Shown in pieces: positions 56,538 through 64,000 of a DNA stretch of 64,000 nt. The stretch is from assembly GCF_000382425.1 (NCBI RefSeq), contig NZ_KB908296.1, positions 124,001-188,000 of the forward strand. Direction: 5' to 3'. The notes beneath the pieces were generated by a model. It worked only from the letters and a program-made list of their open reading frames with translations, was not told the DNA's origin and did no database searches. Within the stretch, counting starts at the first letter, position 1. Each line of letters starts with the position of its first letter. This DNA is from Empedobacter brevis NBRC 14943 = ATCC 43319. GTDB taxonomy: Bacteria; Bacteroidota; Bacteroidia; Flavobacteriales; Weeksellaceae. The translations under genes and the position numbers were made by a program.

Positions 56538-57260
56538 ATGAAAATGAAAGGTTTAATATTTGTTTTGATGACTTTTACTCAAGCTGTATTTGCTCAAAAT
56601 TTATGGAAAGTAGAATATGAAACATATGATAAAATATTCTTAGATGAAAAGGATGCAAATTTTAAGGCAGAATTGGATAAAAATAATTCAACACCAAAAT
56701 ATTACGCTTTACTTTTTGATGAAAATCAGTCTTATTTCAGCGAAATTGAACGAATAAAGAATGAGCAAAATCAATCATCCATGTCAATGAGTACAATTAC
56801 AGATCACATTTATATCGATTATAAGAATTCGAAATACATGATTGAAGATAATTATCTGAATAAAAATGTTTTAATAACCGATCATTTGCCAACCTATAAC
56901 TGGACGATTAGTAGAGAAACAAAACAACTTTTAGGAATAACAGTCAGAAAAGCAATGACAGAACATCAAAATTCAAAAATAGAAGCTTGGTTTGCATCAA
57001 CTTTACAACCAAAAGGCGGACCTGTATTTTTTAATGGTTTACCGGGGTTAATTCTAGAATTAAAAGCTGAAACGATGTTAGAAGATGAACAGTATGAAAC
57101 TGTATTTAAAGCAATTCATGTAAAAGAGGCTTCGAAAAGAGAAAAGATAAAAATTCCTTCAAAAGGACAAAAAATGACACAAAAAGAGGCAGATGATTTT
57201 GTAAAAGAAGCAAATCGAAAAATAGTGGAAGCTTCGGGAAACAGGGTAGAGAAAGACTAA
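56538..57260 (+). CDS. GLPGLI-family secreted protein
   Basis: 240 residues. Signal peptide MKMKGLIFVLMTFTQAVFAQ. FNGLPGLILEL (165-175) is the family motif and gives it its name. The rest is beta-rich up to about 180 and has a charged helical tail (KEADDFVKEANRKIVE). Function unknown. These proteins are common in Bacteroidota and often lie near outer-membrane or peptidase genes. The gene is monocistronic between two terminators and starts next to a 24-nt palindrome. Confidence 0.9.
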   Translation: MKMKGLIFVLMTFTQAVFAQNLWKVEYETYDKIFLDEKDANFKAELDKNNSTPKYYALLFDENQSYFSEIERIKNEQNQSSMSMSTITDHIYIDYKNSKYMIEDNYLNKNVLITDHLPTYNWTISRETKQLLGITVRKAMTEHQNSKIEAWFASTLQPKGGPVFFNGLPGLILELKAETMLEDEQYETVFKAIHVKEASKREKIKIPSKGQKMTQKEADDFVKEANRKIVEASGNRVEKD

Positions 57261-57262
57261 AC

Positions 57263-57290
57263 AAAAAATCTCCCATTTGGGAGATTTTTT
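57263..57290. terminator. Bidirectional terminator, GLPGLI / rluB
   Basis: AAAAAATCTCCCA/TGGGAGATTTTTT with a 2-nt loop between convergent genes. Confidence 0.9.
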
Positions 57291-57312
57291 TATGAAATAT
57301 TTTGATGAGGTA

Positions 57313-58257
57313 TTATAACATTTTCAAGAAGTTAACTTCTAACTCGGTTAATTTTCTGTATTCACCTCTTTGTAAAGTTTTCTTTGTAAGTCCTGCAAAA
57401 GAAACGCGGTCTAAAGCTTCAACTTCGTATCCTTTCTCTTGAAAAATACGGCGAACCACACGGTTCCAACCTATGTGCAATTCTACTCCAACCTCATTTT
57501 TTGGTCTTCCTTCGATAAATGAAATTGCATCAACAACTGCAATTCCTTCCGGAATTAAACGAACACCTTTTTTGATGTCAGCTAAATCATTTGCTGTTAA
57601 TTTTTTGTCCAATGTAACATGATATATTTTTTTAATATCATGACTTGGATGCGTTAATTTTTTTGTTAGGTAACCATCATTTGTAAACAATAAAACCCCT
57701 GTTGTTTGTCTGTCCAAACGTCCTACAGGAAAAATACGAGCTGTAGTTGCGTTTGCCATCAGGTCCATTACGGTTTTACGATCTTTTTCATCTTTTGAAG
57801 TTGAAATAAAACCTTTTGGTTTATTCAACACAAAATATACATTTTTCTCTGAAGAGATTTTACGACCATCGAAACGAACTTCATCTTCGGGTTGTACTTT
57901 GTACCCCATTTCAGTAATCACTTGACCATTCACTGTAACGATTCCAGTTTTGATCAACTCGTCAGCCTCTCTTCTGGATGCAATCCCTGCATTCGCTACA
58001 TATTTATTTAAACGAATAGTCCCGTCATCAACTGGTGCTTTTTTCAGTCTTTTAACAAATGGTTTTTCACCTTGTTTGTTAAACGGTTTCTTTGGTCCAA
58101 AACTTTTCTTTCCGTCTTCTGAAGGTTTTCCTCCAAAAGTTGGTTTTCCTTTCCCTGAAGATGGTTTAGAAGAAGCGTTTCCTCTGTTTCCACCTTTTCC
58201 ACGATTGTTCCCGCCTTGGGAATTTCTGTCGTTGGATTGATTTCGTCTGTTATTCAT
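57313..58257 (-). CDS. rluB: 23S rRNA pseudouridine synthase RluB-like, with Gly/Lys-rich front
   Basis: 314 residues. Residues 1-75 are a low-complexity basic lead (Asn, Gly, Lys, Arg, Ser; NNRGKGGNRG). An S4 domain (about 80-140; IRLNKYVANAGIASRREADELI) and the RsuA/RluB catalytic domain follow, with D182 in VGRLDRQTTGVLLFTNDG. E. coli RluB acts on 23S U2605. The lead may bind RNA. It is last in the mevalonate kinase-UbiA-rluB run, 10 nt after the UbiA stop. Confidence 0.93.
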   Translation of the reverse strand: MNNRRNQSNDRNSQGGNNRGKGGNRGNASSKPSSGKGKPTFGGKPSEDGKKSFGPKKPFNKQGEKPFVKRLKKAPVDDGTIRLNKYVANAGIASRREADELIKTGIVTVNGQVITEMGYKVQPEDEVRFDGRKISSEKNVYFVLNKPKGFISTSKDEKDRKTVMDLMANATTARIFPVGRLDRQTTGVLLFTNDGYLTKKLTHPSHDIKKIYHVTLDKKLTANDLADIKKGVRLIPEGIAVVDAISFIEGRPKNEVGVELHIGWNRVVRRIFQEKGYEVEALDRVSFAGLTKKTLQRGEYRKLTELEVNFLKML

Positions 58258-58267
58258 CTGAATTTGA

Positions 58268-59191
58268 TTAATTTATGCGCTTATTAAAATTTTGCGCAAT
58301 AGTTTGCAAAGTTAAGGGATTTATTTCGATTAATACGATACTAAATACGCCTGCAACAATCATTCCCTTAAAAAAATAGTGTAAAATCTTATATCCTTGC
58401 ATTGTTTTGATTCTCCAAATGGTAAATAGAATCAGGGTAAATGCAATATTAGAAGCAATAAAAAAGTATTTCATTGCACCCACATCATTTTTCATCACAA
58501 TAATGAATCCGATAATAAGCTCCGTAATAATCAAGCATGAGATTAAAACTTTTGTAAAGTCAATCCCGTATTTGATTGGAATAGAATCGTAACTGTAAAT
58601 TAAATCTGCTTTTTGTGAACTGAGATCTTTAACGATATCTGTAATCAACAATAGAATGGTTAAAAAAGTGGCATGTAAAGCTAAGTTGAATGTAAAGTTA
58701 TCGAAATACACCAGTAAAGCAAAAAACGGCATGACGCGAATAATGACGAGATAAAAGTTTTTAATCAGTGCAAATCGGTTGATTTTATGACTGTAAAACC
58801 AAACCAGAAATTGATAAACTAAAAAGAAGATAAAAACTTTCCAAGAGATTAAAGCAGCAAGAAGTAAAGCAAATGCATTTAAGACAATATAAACGGTTAA
58901 TTTAAACCCTTGCGAGACTTGTTTTTGCAAATAGACTTGCAATGGTCGTTTGAGCTCATCTTTTTCTAAATCATAAAAATTATTGATAATGTAGCCTGCA
59001 GCTACACAAAGAATAGAACAAAGAATAAGACCATCTAATCGAGGATTTGTTAACAATTGACGATGGCTAACTTCTGGCGCAAAAATAAAAAGAGCGGCAA
59101 GATATTGTGCTAAAATGAGTACAATTAAGTTGTATCCACGAACAACAGAAAATAAAGCAATAATTTTTACGATTATTTTCTGAACGTTCAT
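58268..59191 (-). CDS. UbiA-family prenyltransferase
   Basis: 307 residues, about eight membrane segments. The first Asp-rich motif is N70-N71-F-Y-D74-L-E-K-D78 and the second is TDIVKDLSSQKAD, as in UbiA enzymes that join a prenyl chain to an acceptor. In this phylum the gene at this place is usually called geranylgeranylglycerol-phosphate geranylgeranyltransferase; the acceptor is not proven. It follows the mevalonate kinase by 27 nt, so prenyl donor supply and use are linked. Confidence 0.85.
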   Translation of the reverse strand: MNVQKIIVKIIALFSVVRGYNLIVLILAQYLAALFIFAPEVSHRQLLTNPRLDGLILCSILCVAAGYIINNFYDLEKDELKRPLQVYLQKQVSQGFKLTVYIVLNAFALLLAALISWKVFIFFLVYQFLVWFYSHKINRFALIKNFYLVIIRVMPFFALLVYFDNFTFNLALHATFLTILLLITDIVKDLSSQKADLIYSYDSIPIKYGIDFTKVLISCLIITELIIGFIIVMKNDVGAMKYFFIASNIAFTLILFTIWRIKTMQGYKILHYFFKGMIVAGVFSIVLIEINPLTLQTIAQNFNKRIN

Positions 59192-59218
59192 CGGTTATAT
59201 TTTTGTGAGATTAGTTTG

Positions 59219-60136
59219 TTAGAATTTGTAAATGACTTCCGTCTGAAAGTCTTTTAAATAACTTTTCGCCTTGTCGTAATCTTGTGTAAAACCAAGTACA
59301 TAGCCTCCTCCACCAGAACCGCAAAGCTTTAGGTAATAGGTATCTGTGTCAATTCCCGTTTTCCACGCATCAACCAATTTTTGAGGAATCATAGGTCGAA
59401 AATGCTCGTACCCCCAAGCAGATAACTTCTGAAGGTTTGCAAAAAGCGGATTGTATTCACCCTTCACAAAATACTCAATACAAGCATTATTGTATTTAAT
59501 AAATTCTTCTTTCAATGTTTTACGGAAACCTTCTTTTTTCATTTTCTCAAAGAAAATATGAATCATAGGAGCTGTTTCTCCCGGAGTACCGGAATTAATC
59601 AAAAATACAGCGCCTTTTCCGTTGGCATTTGCAGAAGGTAAACCAATTGTAGAAATATCATCTTTTGACTGAATCAGTAAAGGAATATTCATGTAGCAAA
59701 TTAACGGATCAATTCCTGAACTTTTTCCATGAAAATGCGATTCTAGCTTTCCGAAAAGAGCTTTTAATTCGCTAATTTTTTCTTTATTCAGATGCTGATT
59801 GATGTCTATTTTAGACAACGCATACTTGTCATAAATAGCGGCAACCAAAGCGCCGGAACTACCTACGCCATATCCTTGAGGAATGTTAGAGTCGAAATAC
59901 ATTCCGTTAGCAACATCTTTCGAAAAAGATTTCGTATCAAATGTGTCGGCAAAATTTTCTTCTAAAAATTTTGCATAATTTTTAAGGTGAGCGTTTGATT
60001 GTTCTGCAATTTCAGAAGGTTCAAACTTTAATGCACCTTGATAAAAATTATAAGGAATTGTTAATCCTTTCGAGTTTTCAATAATTCCATATTCGCCAAA
60101 CAGCAAAATTTTGGCATAAAATAATGGGTTTTTCAT
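59219..60136 (-). CDS. GHMP kinase, mevalonate kinase-like
   Basis: 305 residues. K9 and E15 in YAKILLFGEYGI are the N-terminal motif, IPQGYGVGSSGALVAA (85-100) is the ATP-binding PXXXGLGSSA region, and a C-terminal KLCGSGGGGYVLGF is motif 3. This set fits mevalonate or phosphomevalonate kinase. Together with HMG-CoA synthase in this window it supports the mevalonate route. It is first in the operon with UbiA and rluB; the diphosphomevalonate decarboxylase often found beside it is not here. Confidence 0.85.
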   Translation of the reverse strand: MKNPLFYAKILLFGEYGIIENSKGLTIPYNFYQGALKFEPSEIAEQSNAHLKNYAKFLEENFADTFDTKSFSKDVANGMYFDSNIPQGYGVGSSGALVAAIYDKYALSKIDINQHLNKEKISELKALFGKLESHFHGKSSGIDPLICYMNIPLLIQSKDDISTIGLPSANANGKGAVFLINSGTPGETAPMIHIFFEKMKKEGFRKTLKEEFIKYNNACIEYFVKGEYNPLFANLQKLSAWGYEHFRPMIPQKLVDAWKTGIDTDTYYLKLCGSGGGGYVLGFTQDYDKAKSYLKDFQTEVIYKF

Positions 60137-60157
60137 TCAATGCTATAATTGGTAGTG

Positions 60158-60165
60158 CAAAGCTA
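60158..60165 (-). promoter_or_regulatory. -7 box of the mevalonate kinase operon
   Basis: Minus-strand TAGCTTTG, 21 nt before the ATG. The rest of the 265-nt divergent gap (60166-60389) is very AT-rich and holds no gene that I can see. Confidence 0.45.
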
Positions 60166-60389
60166 CAAAATTTAAGCCATTCTTTTTTGAATTTATGAAA
60201 GAGCTTCAGTTTAATAAATTGTAAATCATGTTTATTTTTATTCGAAATTATATTATTTTTCAGTTAAGTCTTGTTTTTGGAATATATTTTGACTAAATAT
60301 TTTAAAATAAATTGGTTAAATTTTAATTAATAATGAGTGATTTTAACTGAATTAGAACTGAAAATAGAGAATTAATGTATTAAAATATA

Positions 60390-60397
60390 TAAATTTG
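60390..60397 (+). promoter_or_regulatory. -7 box of the CBS-nadK operon, 4 nt before the ATG
   Basis: TAAATTTG with 4 nt to the ATG at 60402. Transcription should start at or next to the A of ATG. Confidence 0.55.
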
Positions 60398-60401
60398 TGC
60401 C

Positions 60402-61058
60402 ATGTATATTACTGAATATTTATCGAACGAAGTGAAACCAGGAAAAGTTGATTCTTCTCCAAGCCAACTTTTAGAAGTTGTTCAAGAGAATAAATTAACT
60501 CATCTACCTTTATTGAAAGGATTGGATTTTGTTGGTAATATTTCGGAAGAAGATTTGATAGAGCTATCTATTGATGATGAAAAAGTGGATTATATGTCAT
60601 ATTTAGAAAACTTCTACCTTTCGGAATCCAGTACACTTTTAGATGCTATTCAGATGATGTATGCGAATCAGGCGAATATCTTACCAATTATGAACGAGCA
60701 ATCGAGATATCTTGGTTCTATAACAGAAACTGATATTATCAATACGTTTGCAAATTTCCCTTTTGTTTCTGCCCAAGGAGTTTCAATGTTAGTTTCGATA
60801 GCAGAGAAAGACTTGTCGATGACTGCAATTTCTAACATTATCGAAGTGAATAATGGAAAAGTACTGGGAATGTTGATTGTAGGTTACAAAGAAGATAGCG
60901 TTTATGTTTTATTAAAATTTAGTTCATCTAATTTATTAGCAATTGGAGAAACTTTTGAACGGTATGGATACCAAGTGATTCAAAAATTTTATAACGATGA
61001 AAAGCAAGAGCTTCTGCAAAGTCGTTATGCACAATTGTTAAAATACATGAATACCTAA
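60402..61058 (+). CDS. CBS-domain protein, coupled to nadK
   Basis: 218 residues with two CBS modules in the first 125 (LTHLPLLKGLDFVGNISEEDLIEL; ANILPIMNEQSRYLGSITETDIIN), and an ACT-like remainder (LSMTAISNIIEVNNGKVLGMLIVG). CBS pairs bind adenosine nucleotides. Its stop overlaps the nadK start by 1 nt, so a role sensing NAD or ATP status for the kinase is a fair guess. This neighbour pair recurs in Flavobacteriia by my recollection. The start may be leaderless. Confidence 0.85.
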   Translation: MYITEYLSNEVKPGKVDSSPSQLLEVVQENKLTHLPLLKGLDFVGNISEEDLIELSIDDEKVDYMSYLENFYLSESSTLLDAIQMMYANQANILPIMNEQSRYLGSITETDIINTFANFPFVSAQGVSMLVSIAEKDLSMTAISNIIEVNNGKVLGMLIVGYKEDSVYVLLKFSSSNLLAIGETFERYGYQVIQKFYNDEKQELLQSRYAQLLKYMNT

Positions 61059-61942
61059 TGATAAAAGTTGCACTTTTTGGACAAAAAACAAGTACGTCTT
61101 TAACGGACATTATTCCTCCATTTCTTAATTATTTAATTCAAAATAAAATTGCTTTTTGTGTTGAGCAGAATTTTCTTCAAATTTTGAAGGATTCTACAAA
61201 TATTAGTTTTGAACAGGTAGAAACATATACTTCTTATGAAGATTTAGATAAATCGGTAAAATTTTTATTTAGTTTTGGAGGAGATGGAACCATATTGTCT
61301 GCGACGACAATTGTCAGAGATTCTAATATTCCGATAATAGGCGTCAATACAGGTCGTTTAGGGTTCTTAGCAACAATTAATAAAAGTGTTTTACTGGAAC
61401 AAATGGATAGTTTTTTCAATGGAGAATACAACATTATTCCACGTACGTTATTAACGGTCAAAAGGAGTGATGGGGTAGAAATTGAAAATAATTTTGCCAT
61501 TAATGAAGTGACTGTTGTTCGTCGTGAAACGACAAGTATGATTACAGTTGATGCTTATTTGAATAACGAATTTCTAAATTCTTTTTGGTCGGATGGGTTG
61601 ATTATTTCAACACCAACAGGATCTACAGGATATTCTTTAAGTTGTGGAGGACCTATTGTACATCCTTCTAATCAAAATTTTGTCATTACACCGGTTGCAC
61701 CACATAATTTGAATGTACGTCCATTAGTTGTTTCGGAAAACGAAAAAATAGACTTGAAAATTCGAAGTCGTGCCAATGAATACTTCTTATCATTAGATTC
61801 TCGTAACTTTCCTTTAACAACTGACGTTGAATTAACCATACAAAAAGCAGAGTTCAAAATCCTAATTGTTGAAGCTATTGATGCGACTTATTTCACGACT
61901 TTGAGAGAAAAAATGCTTTGGGGTTCAGATAAAAGGAATTAA
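61058..61942 (+). CDS. nadK: NAD kinase
   Basis: 294 residues. It makes NADP from NAD with ATP. The GGDGT motif is at 74-78, with catalytic D76, and the NE/D-type NEVTVVRRETTSMI and the TPTGSTGYSLSCGGPI loop follow. The latter is the glycine-rich NAD-binding strand. It is translated with the CBS gene by a 1-nt overlap. Confidence 0.97.
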   Translation: MIKVALFGQKTSTSLTDIIPPFLNYLIQNKIAFCVEQNFLQILKDSTNISFEQVETYTSYEDLDKSVKFLFSFGGDGTILSATTIVRDSNIPIIGVNTGRLGFLATINKSVLLEQMDSFFNGEYNIIPRTLLTVKRSDGVEIENNFAINEVTVVRRETTSMITVDAYLNNEFLNSFWSDGLIISTPTGSTGYSLSCGGPIVHPSNQNFVITPVAPHNLNVRPLVVSENEKIDLKIRSRANEYFLSLDSRNFPLTTDVELTIQKAEFKILIVEAIDATYFTTLREKMLWGSDKRN

Positions 61943-62001
61943 AATTTACAATAAAACTTCTTAATTTTTGTTAAATCAGTTACGTTGAATTGACTTTTGT
62001 T

Positions 62002-62009
62002 TATATTTG
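62002..62009 (+). promoter_or_regulatory. -7 box of the DUF6089-uppS-bamA run
   Basis: TATATTTG, 51 nt before the DUF6089 ATG. The leader is purine-rich (AAAAAGAAGAAAAAGC). Confidence 0.45.
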
Positions 62010-62060
62010 TTCGAATTTAAAAAGAAGAAAAAGCAAAAGCCGAAAAAATAACACAACATT

Positions 62061-62834
62061 ATGATGAGATTATTTTTGTTCGTTTTTACATTGTGTTTGT
62101 CGCAAATGATTTTTGCCCAAAGACACGAACTCGGAATTTTTGCTGGTGGGGCAAATGTGATAGGTGATGTTGGAAAAGCCAGCTATATCAATCCATTTCC
62201 TACAAAAACTGAACCTGGAGGGAAAATTTTTCTGCCTATTTCGATTGGAGGGTTGTATCGTTTTAATATAAATCCACAAATGGGATTTAGAGCAAATATT
62301 TCTTATTCGAAAGTAGGTGCAAGTGATCACCGTTCGAAAGAGCAATATAAATTAGACCGGAAAAAAAGTTTTCGAAACAATATAGTAGAAGGGTCAGTAA
62401 TGTTTGAGTATAATTTCTTTAGCATAAATGATGATCAGGAAAAAGCTCAATCTCCTTATATTTTTATAGGTTTGGGTGCTTTCTCTGCCAAAGGAAAGGA
62501 ATATGATTATGACGCAGACAATGATTTGATTATAGAAAAAACAAAATACAATACTGATTTGACGATTCCTTTTGGAGTTGGCTATAAAGTAAGATTCAAT
62601 TACAATTGGATTTTATCTTTCGAAACAGGTGTTCGTTATGCAAATGTAGATTATCTTGATTATAACACAGGAAAGTTTTCTGATCGATTTAATGAGGCAA
62701 TAGCAGACGGAACTTTATCAAAAAGTGAATTTGATAAAAGACAATTTGGAAATATGTCTAGTAAAGACTGGTATGTATTAACAGGAATCACCTTAACTTA
62801 TAGTTTTGGTCGACCTGCATGTTATTGCGATTAA
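62061..62834 (+). CDS. DUF6089 outer membrane beta-barrel protein
   Basis: 257 residues. Signal peptide MMRLFLFVFTLCLSQMIFAQ. Eight or so amphipathic strands follow (HELGIFAGGANVIGDVGKASYINP; GLYRFNINPQMGFRANISYSKVG), ending in a Y-S-F-G-R-P-type last strand. DUF6089 is a small barrel placed next to uppS and bamA in Flavobacteriia. Its role in outer-membrane assembly is implied by place only. uppS starts 5 nt after its stop. Confidence 0.85.
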   Translation: MMRLFLFVFTLCLSQMIFAQRHELGIFAGGANVIGDVGKASYINPFPTKTEPGGKIFLPISIGGLYRFNINPQMGFRANISYSKVGASDHRSKEQYKLDRKKSFRNNIVEGSVMFEYNFFSINDDQEKAQSPYIFIGLGAFSAKGKEYDYDADNDLIIEKTKYNTDLTIPFGVGYKVRFNYNWILSFETGVRYANVDYLDYNTGKFSDRFNEAIADGTLSKSEFDKRQFGNMSSKDWYVLTGITLTYSFGRPACYCD

Positions 62835-62839
62835 AAAGA

Positions 62840-63589
62840 ATGGAAATTAGTTTAGTAGAACAAATAGATAAAAATAATATACCAAATCATGTAGCCATTA
62901 TTATGGATGGTAATGGTAGATGGGCAAAGAAGAATGGTAAAGAAAGAACCTTTGGACACAAAAGTTCTTTGGGTGCTGTGAGATCTTCAATAGAAACTTG
63001 TCGCAAATTAGGTATACAACATCTTACACTTTACGCATTTTCAACTGAAAATTGGAACCGTCCAAAATTAGAAGTCAATGTTTTAATGACTTTGTTAAGT
63101 TCTGCAATAAAGGACGAAATAAATGAGTTACACAAAAATGGAATTCGTTTGAATGTCATTGGAGATCTATCAAAATTACCAAGAAAAGCATACAATGATT
63201 TGGAAAAAGCGATGGATAAAACAAAGGACAATACAAGTTGTGTTTTGACATTAGCATTAAGTTATGGCTCAAAAGAAGAGTTGTTACATGCAATGAAAAC
63301 GATTGCAAAAAAATACAAAGACGGTGAAATATCCGACGATGATTTTAATGAAGAATTAGTTCACCAAAACTTATATACACACGATTTACCAATGGTAGAT
63401 CTTATGATTAGAACAAGTGGCGAAACTCGAATTAGCAATTTCTTATTGTGGCAAATAGCCTATGCAGAATTGTATTTTACAGAAGTTTTGTGGCCTGATT
63501 TTAACGAAGAAGAATTTTATAAAGCAGTTTTAAATTATCAAAACCGAGAACGCAGATTTGGTAAAATAAGCGAGCAATTAAAGAACTAA
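62840..63589 (+). CDS. uppS: Isoprenyl transferase (undecaprenyl diphosphate synthase)
   Basis: 249 residues from ATG 62840 (MEISLVEQIDKNN). The 62819 frame start overlaps the DUF6089 gene and adds MLLRLKR, so I reject it. It makes undecaprenyl diphosphate, the lipid carrier for peptidoglycan and surface glycans, and uses the isoprenoids of the mevalonate genes. Catalytic D23 in MDGNGRWA, SFGHKSS-type loop (here TFGHKSSLGAVR), FSTENW and the C-terminal RTSGETRISNFLLWQ are intact. bamA follows by 20 nt. Confidence 0.97.
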   Translation: MEISLVEQIDKNNIPNHVAIIMDGNGRWAKKNGKERTFGHKSSLGAVRSSIETCRKLGIQHLTLYAFSTENWNRPKLEVNVLMTLLSSAIKDEINELHKNGIRLNVIGDLSKLPRKAYNDLEKAMDKTKDNTSCVLTLALSYGSKEELLHAMKTIAKKYKDGEISDDDFNEELVHQNLYTHDLPMVDLMIRTSGETRISNFLLWQIAYAELYFTEVLWPDFNEEEFYKAVLNYQNRERRFGKISEQLKN

Positions 63590-63609
63590 TCGAACTGAAA
63601 TAGAGGATT

Positions 63610-64000
63610 ATGAAGAAAATTTTTTGGACAATGTGTATGCTAGGTGCTTACATGGCACAAGCGCAGATCGTAGACTCTACGAAAACCATTGATTCAACAC
63701 AACAAGATAATTTTGTCTTAGACTATACCAACGCAAAAACTTTCAAATTGAAAGATATTATTGTAACTGGAGATAGTAAATATTCTAAGAATCAAATTAT
63801 CCGTTATGCAGGTTTTGCTATTGGTGAAGAGATAGAATTACCAGGTACGAAAGTTAATAATGCTGTAAAAAAATTATGGAGATCTAATATTTTCTCTGAC
63901 ATCGATTTGTATGTAGATAAAATAGAAGGAGATCAGGTAACTTTAGAATTAGCTTTAGTTTCAGTTCCAAGTTTAGGAGAAATAAAGATTAACGGAGTGA
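63610..64000 (+). CDS. bamA: Outer membrane assembly factor BamA, N-terminal part (partial)
   Basis: 130 codons of a gene that runs past the window. ATG 63610 begins MKKIFWTMCMLGAYMAQAQ, a signal peptide, then a Ser/Thr/Asp lead (VDSTKTIDSTQQDN) and POTRA domains: FKLKDIIVTGDSKYSKNQIIRYAGFAIGEEIELPG, VNNAVKKLWRSNIFSDIDLY and the next POTRA start SVPSLGEIKINGV. The DI-V-G-x-x-x-x-x-x-x-I and LW-x-x-x-x-F-x-D-I patterns are typical. It is 20 nt after uppS, the usual Flavobacteriia order. Confidence 0.92.
   Translation, partial: MKKIFWTMCMLGAYMAQAQIVDSTKTIDSTQQDNFVLDYTNAKTFKLKDIIVTGDSKYSKNQIIRYAGFAIGEEIELPGTKVNNAVKKLWRSNIFSDIDLYVDKIEGDQVTLELALVSVPSLGEIKINGV

Overview
The window is a 64 kb piece of chromosome from a low-GC (roughly one third G+C) member of the Bacteroidota, class Flavobacteriia. 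The signs are: -7 promoter boxes of the form TANNTTTG; families largely confined to this phylum (GLPGLI, DUF4292, DUF4254, DUF6089, TonB-receptor-like barrels with CarboxypepD repeats); a mevalonate-type isoprenoid pathway; lipoprotein azurin; and a prolyl oligopeptidase of the length and layout of the Elizabethkingia enzyme. A Weeksellaceae-like host is my guess, not proven. Gene density is high, nearly every gene is intact, and I see no phage, insertion sequence, CRISPR array, rRNA or known defence island.

Layout. 0-8.5 kb: end of a glycerophosphodiesterase-like gene, a sugar aminotransferase, pheS, nnr, a siderophore/haem binding lipoprotein, tRNA-Arg, der, and two small sugar-nucleotide genes. 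8.6-18.3 kb: tRNA-Phe, cardiolipin synthase, HdeD-like protein, HMG-CoA synthase, MATE pump, prolyl oligopeptidase, alcohol dehydrogenase. 18.3-22.6 kb: the least understood part, with two tandem small lipoproteins, a membrane-anchored regulator-like protein coupled to a lipoprotein, 5-formyl-THF cyclo-ligase, a tiny membrane protein and a DUF4369-like lipoprotein. 22.6-32.2 kb: plsC-M1 peptidase-rnhA operon, a CarboxypepD/hydrolase fusion, pgi, and an MFS-poxB pair. 32.5-40.1 kb: outer membrane barrel, AraC regulator, azurin, folD-queE, and gpsA. 40.2-45.9 kb: the envelope cluster flippase-dut-nucleotidyltransferase-DUF4292-EnvC-tatA. 46-57 kb: DUF4254, a hydrolase-like gene, and secreted peptidases (M1, DPP IV, glutamyl-endopeptidase-like) with arsC-like and rluF. 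57-64 kb: rluB-UbiA-mevalonate kinase, then CBS-nadK, DUF6089, uppS and the start of bamA.

The genes group around envelope assembly (flippase, EnvC, BamA, UppS, cardiolipin synthase, plsC), isoprenoid supply (HMG-CoA synthase, mevalonate kinase, UbiA, UppS) and peptide use (five large peptidases). I did not find a clear new multi-gene system. The best candidates for undescribed biology are the TTG-started membrane regulator and lipoprotein pair at 19.2-20.9 kb, an EnvC protein carrying an inserted repeat module, a terminator hidden inside the antisense coding sequence of the folate cyclo-ligase, -7 boxes only 4-5 nt before three start codons, and perfect palindromes beside an outer-membrane gene and a GLPGLI gene.
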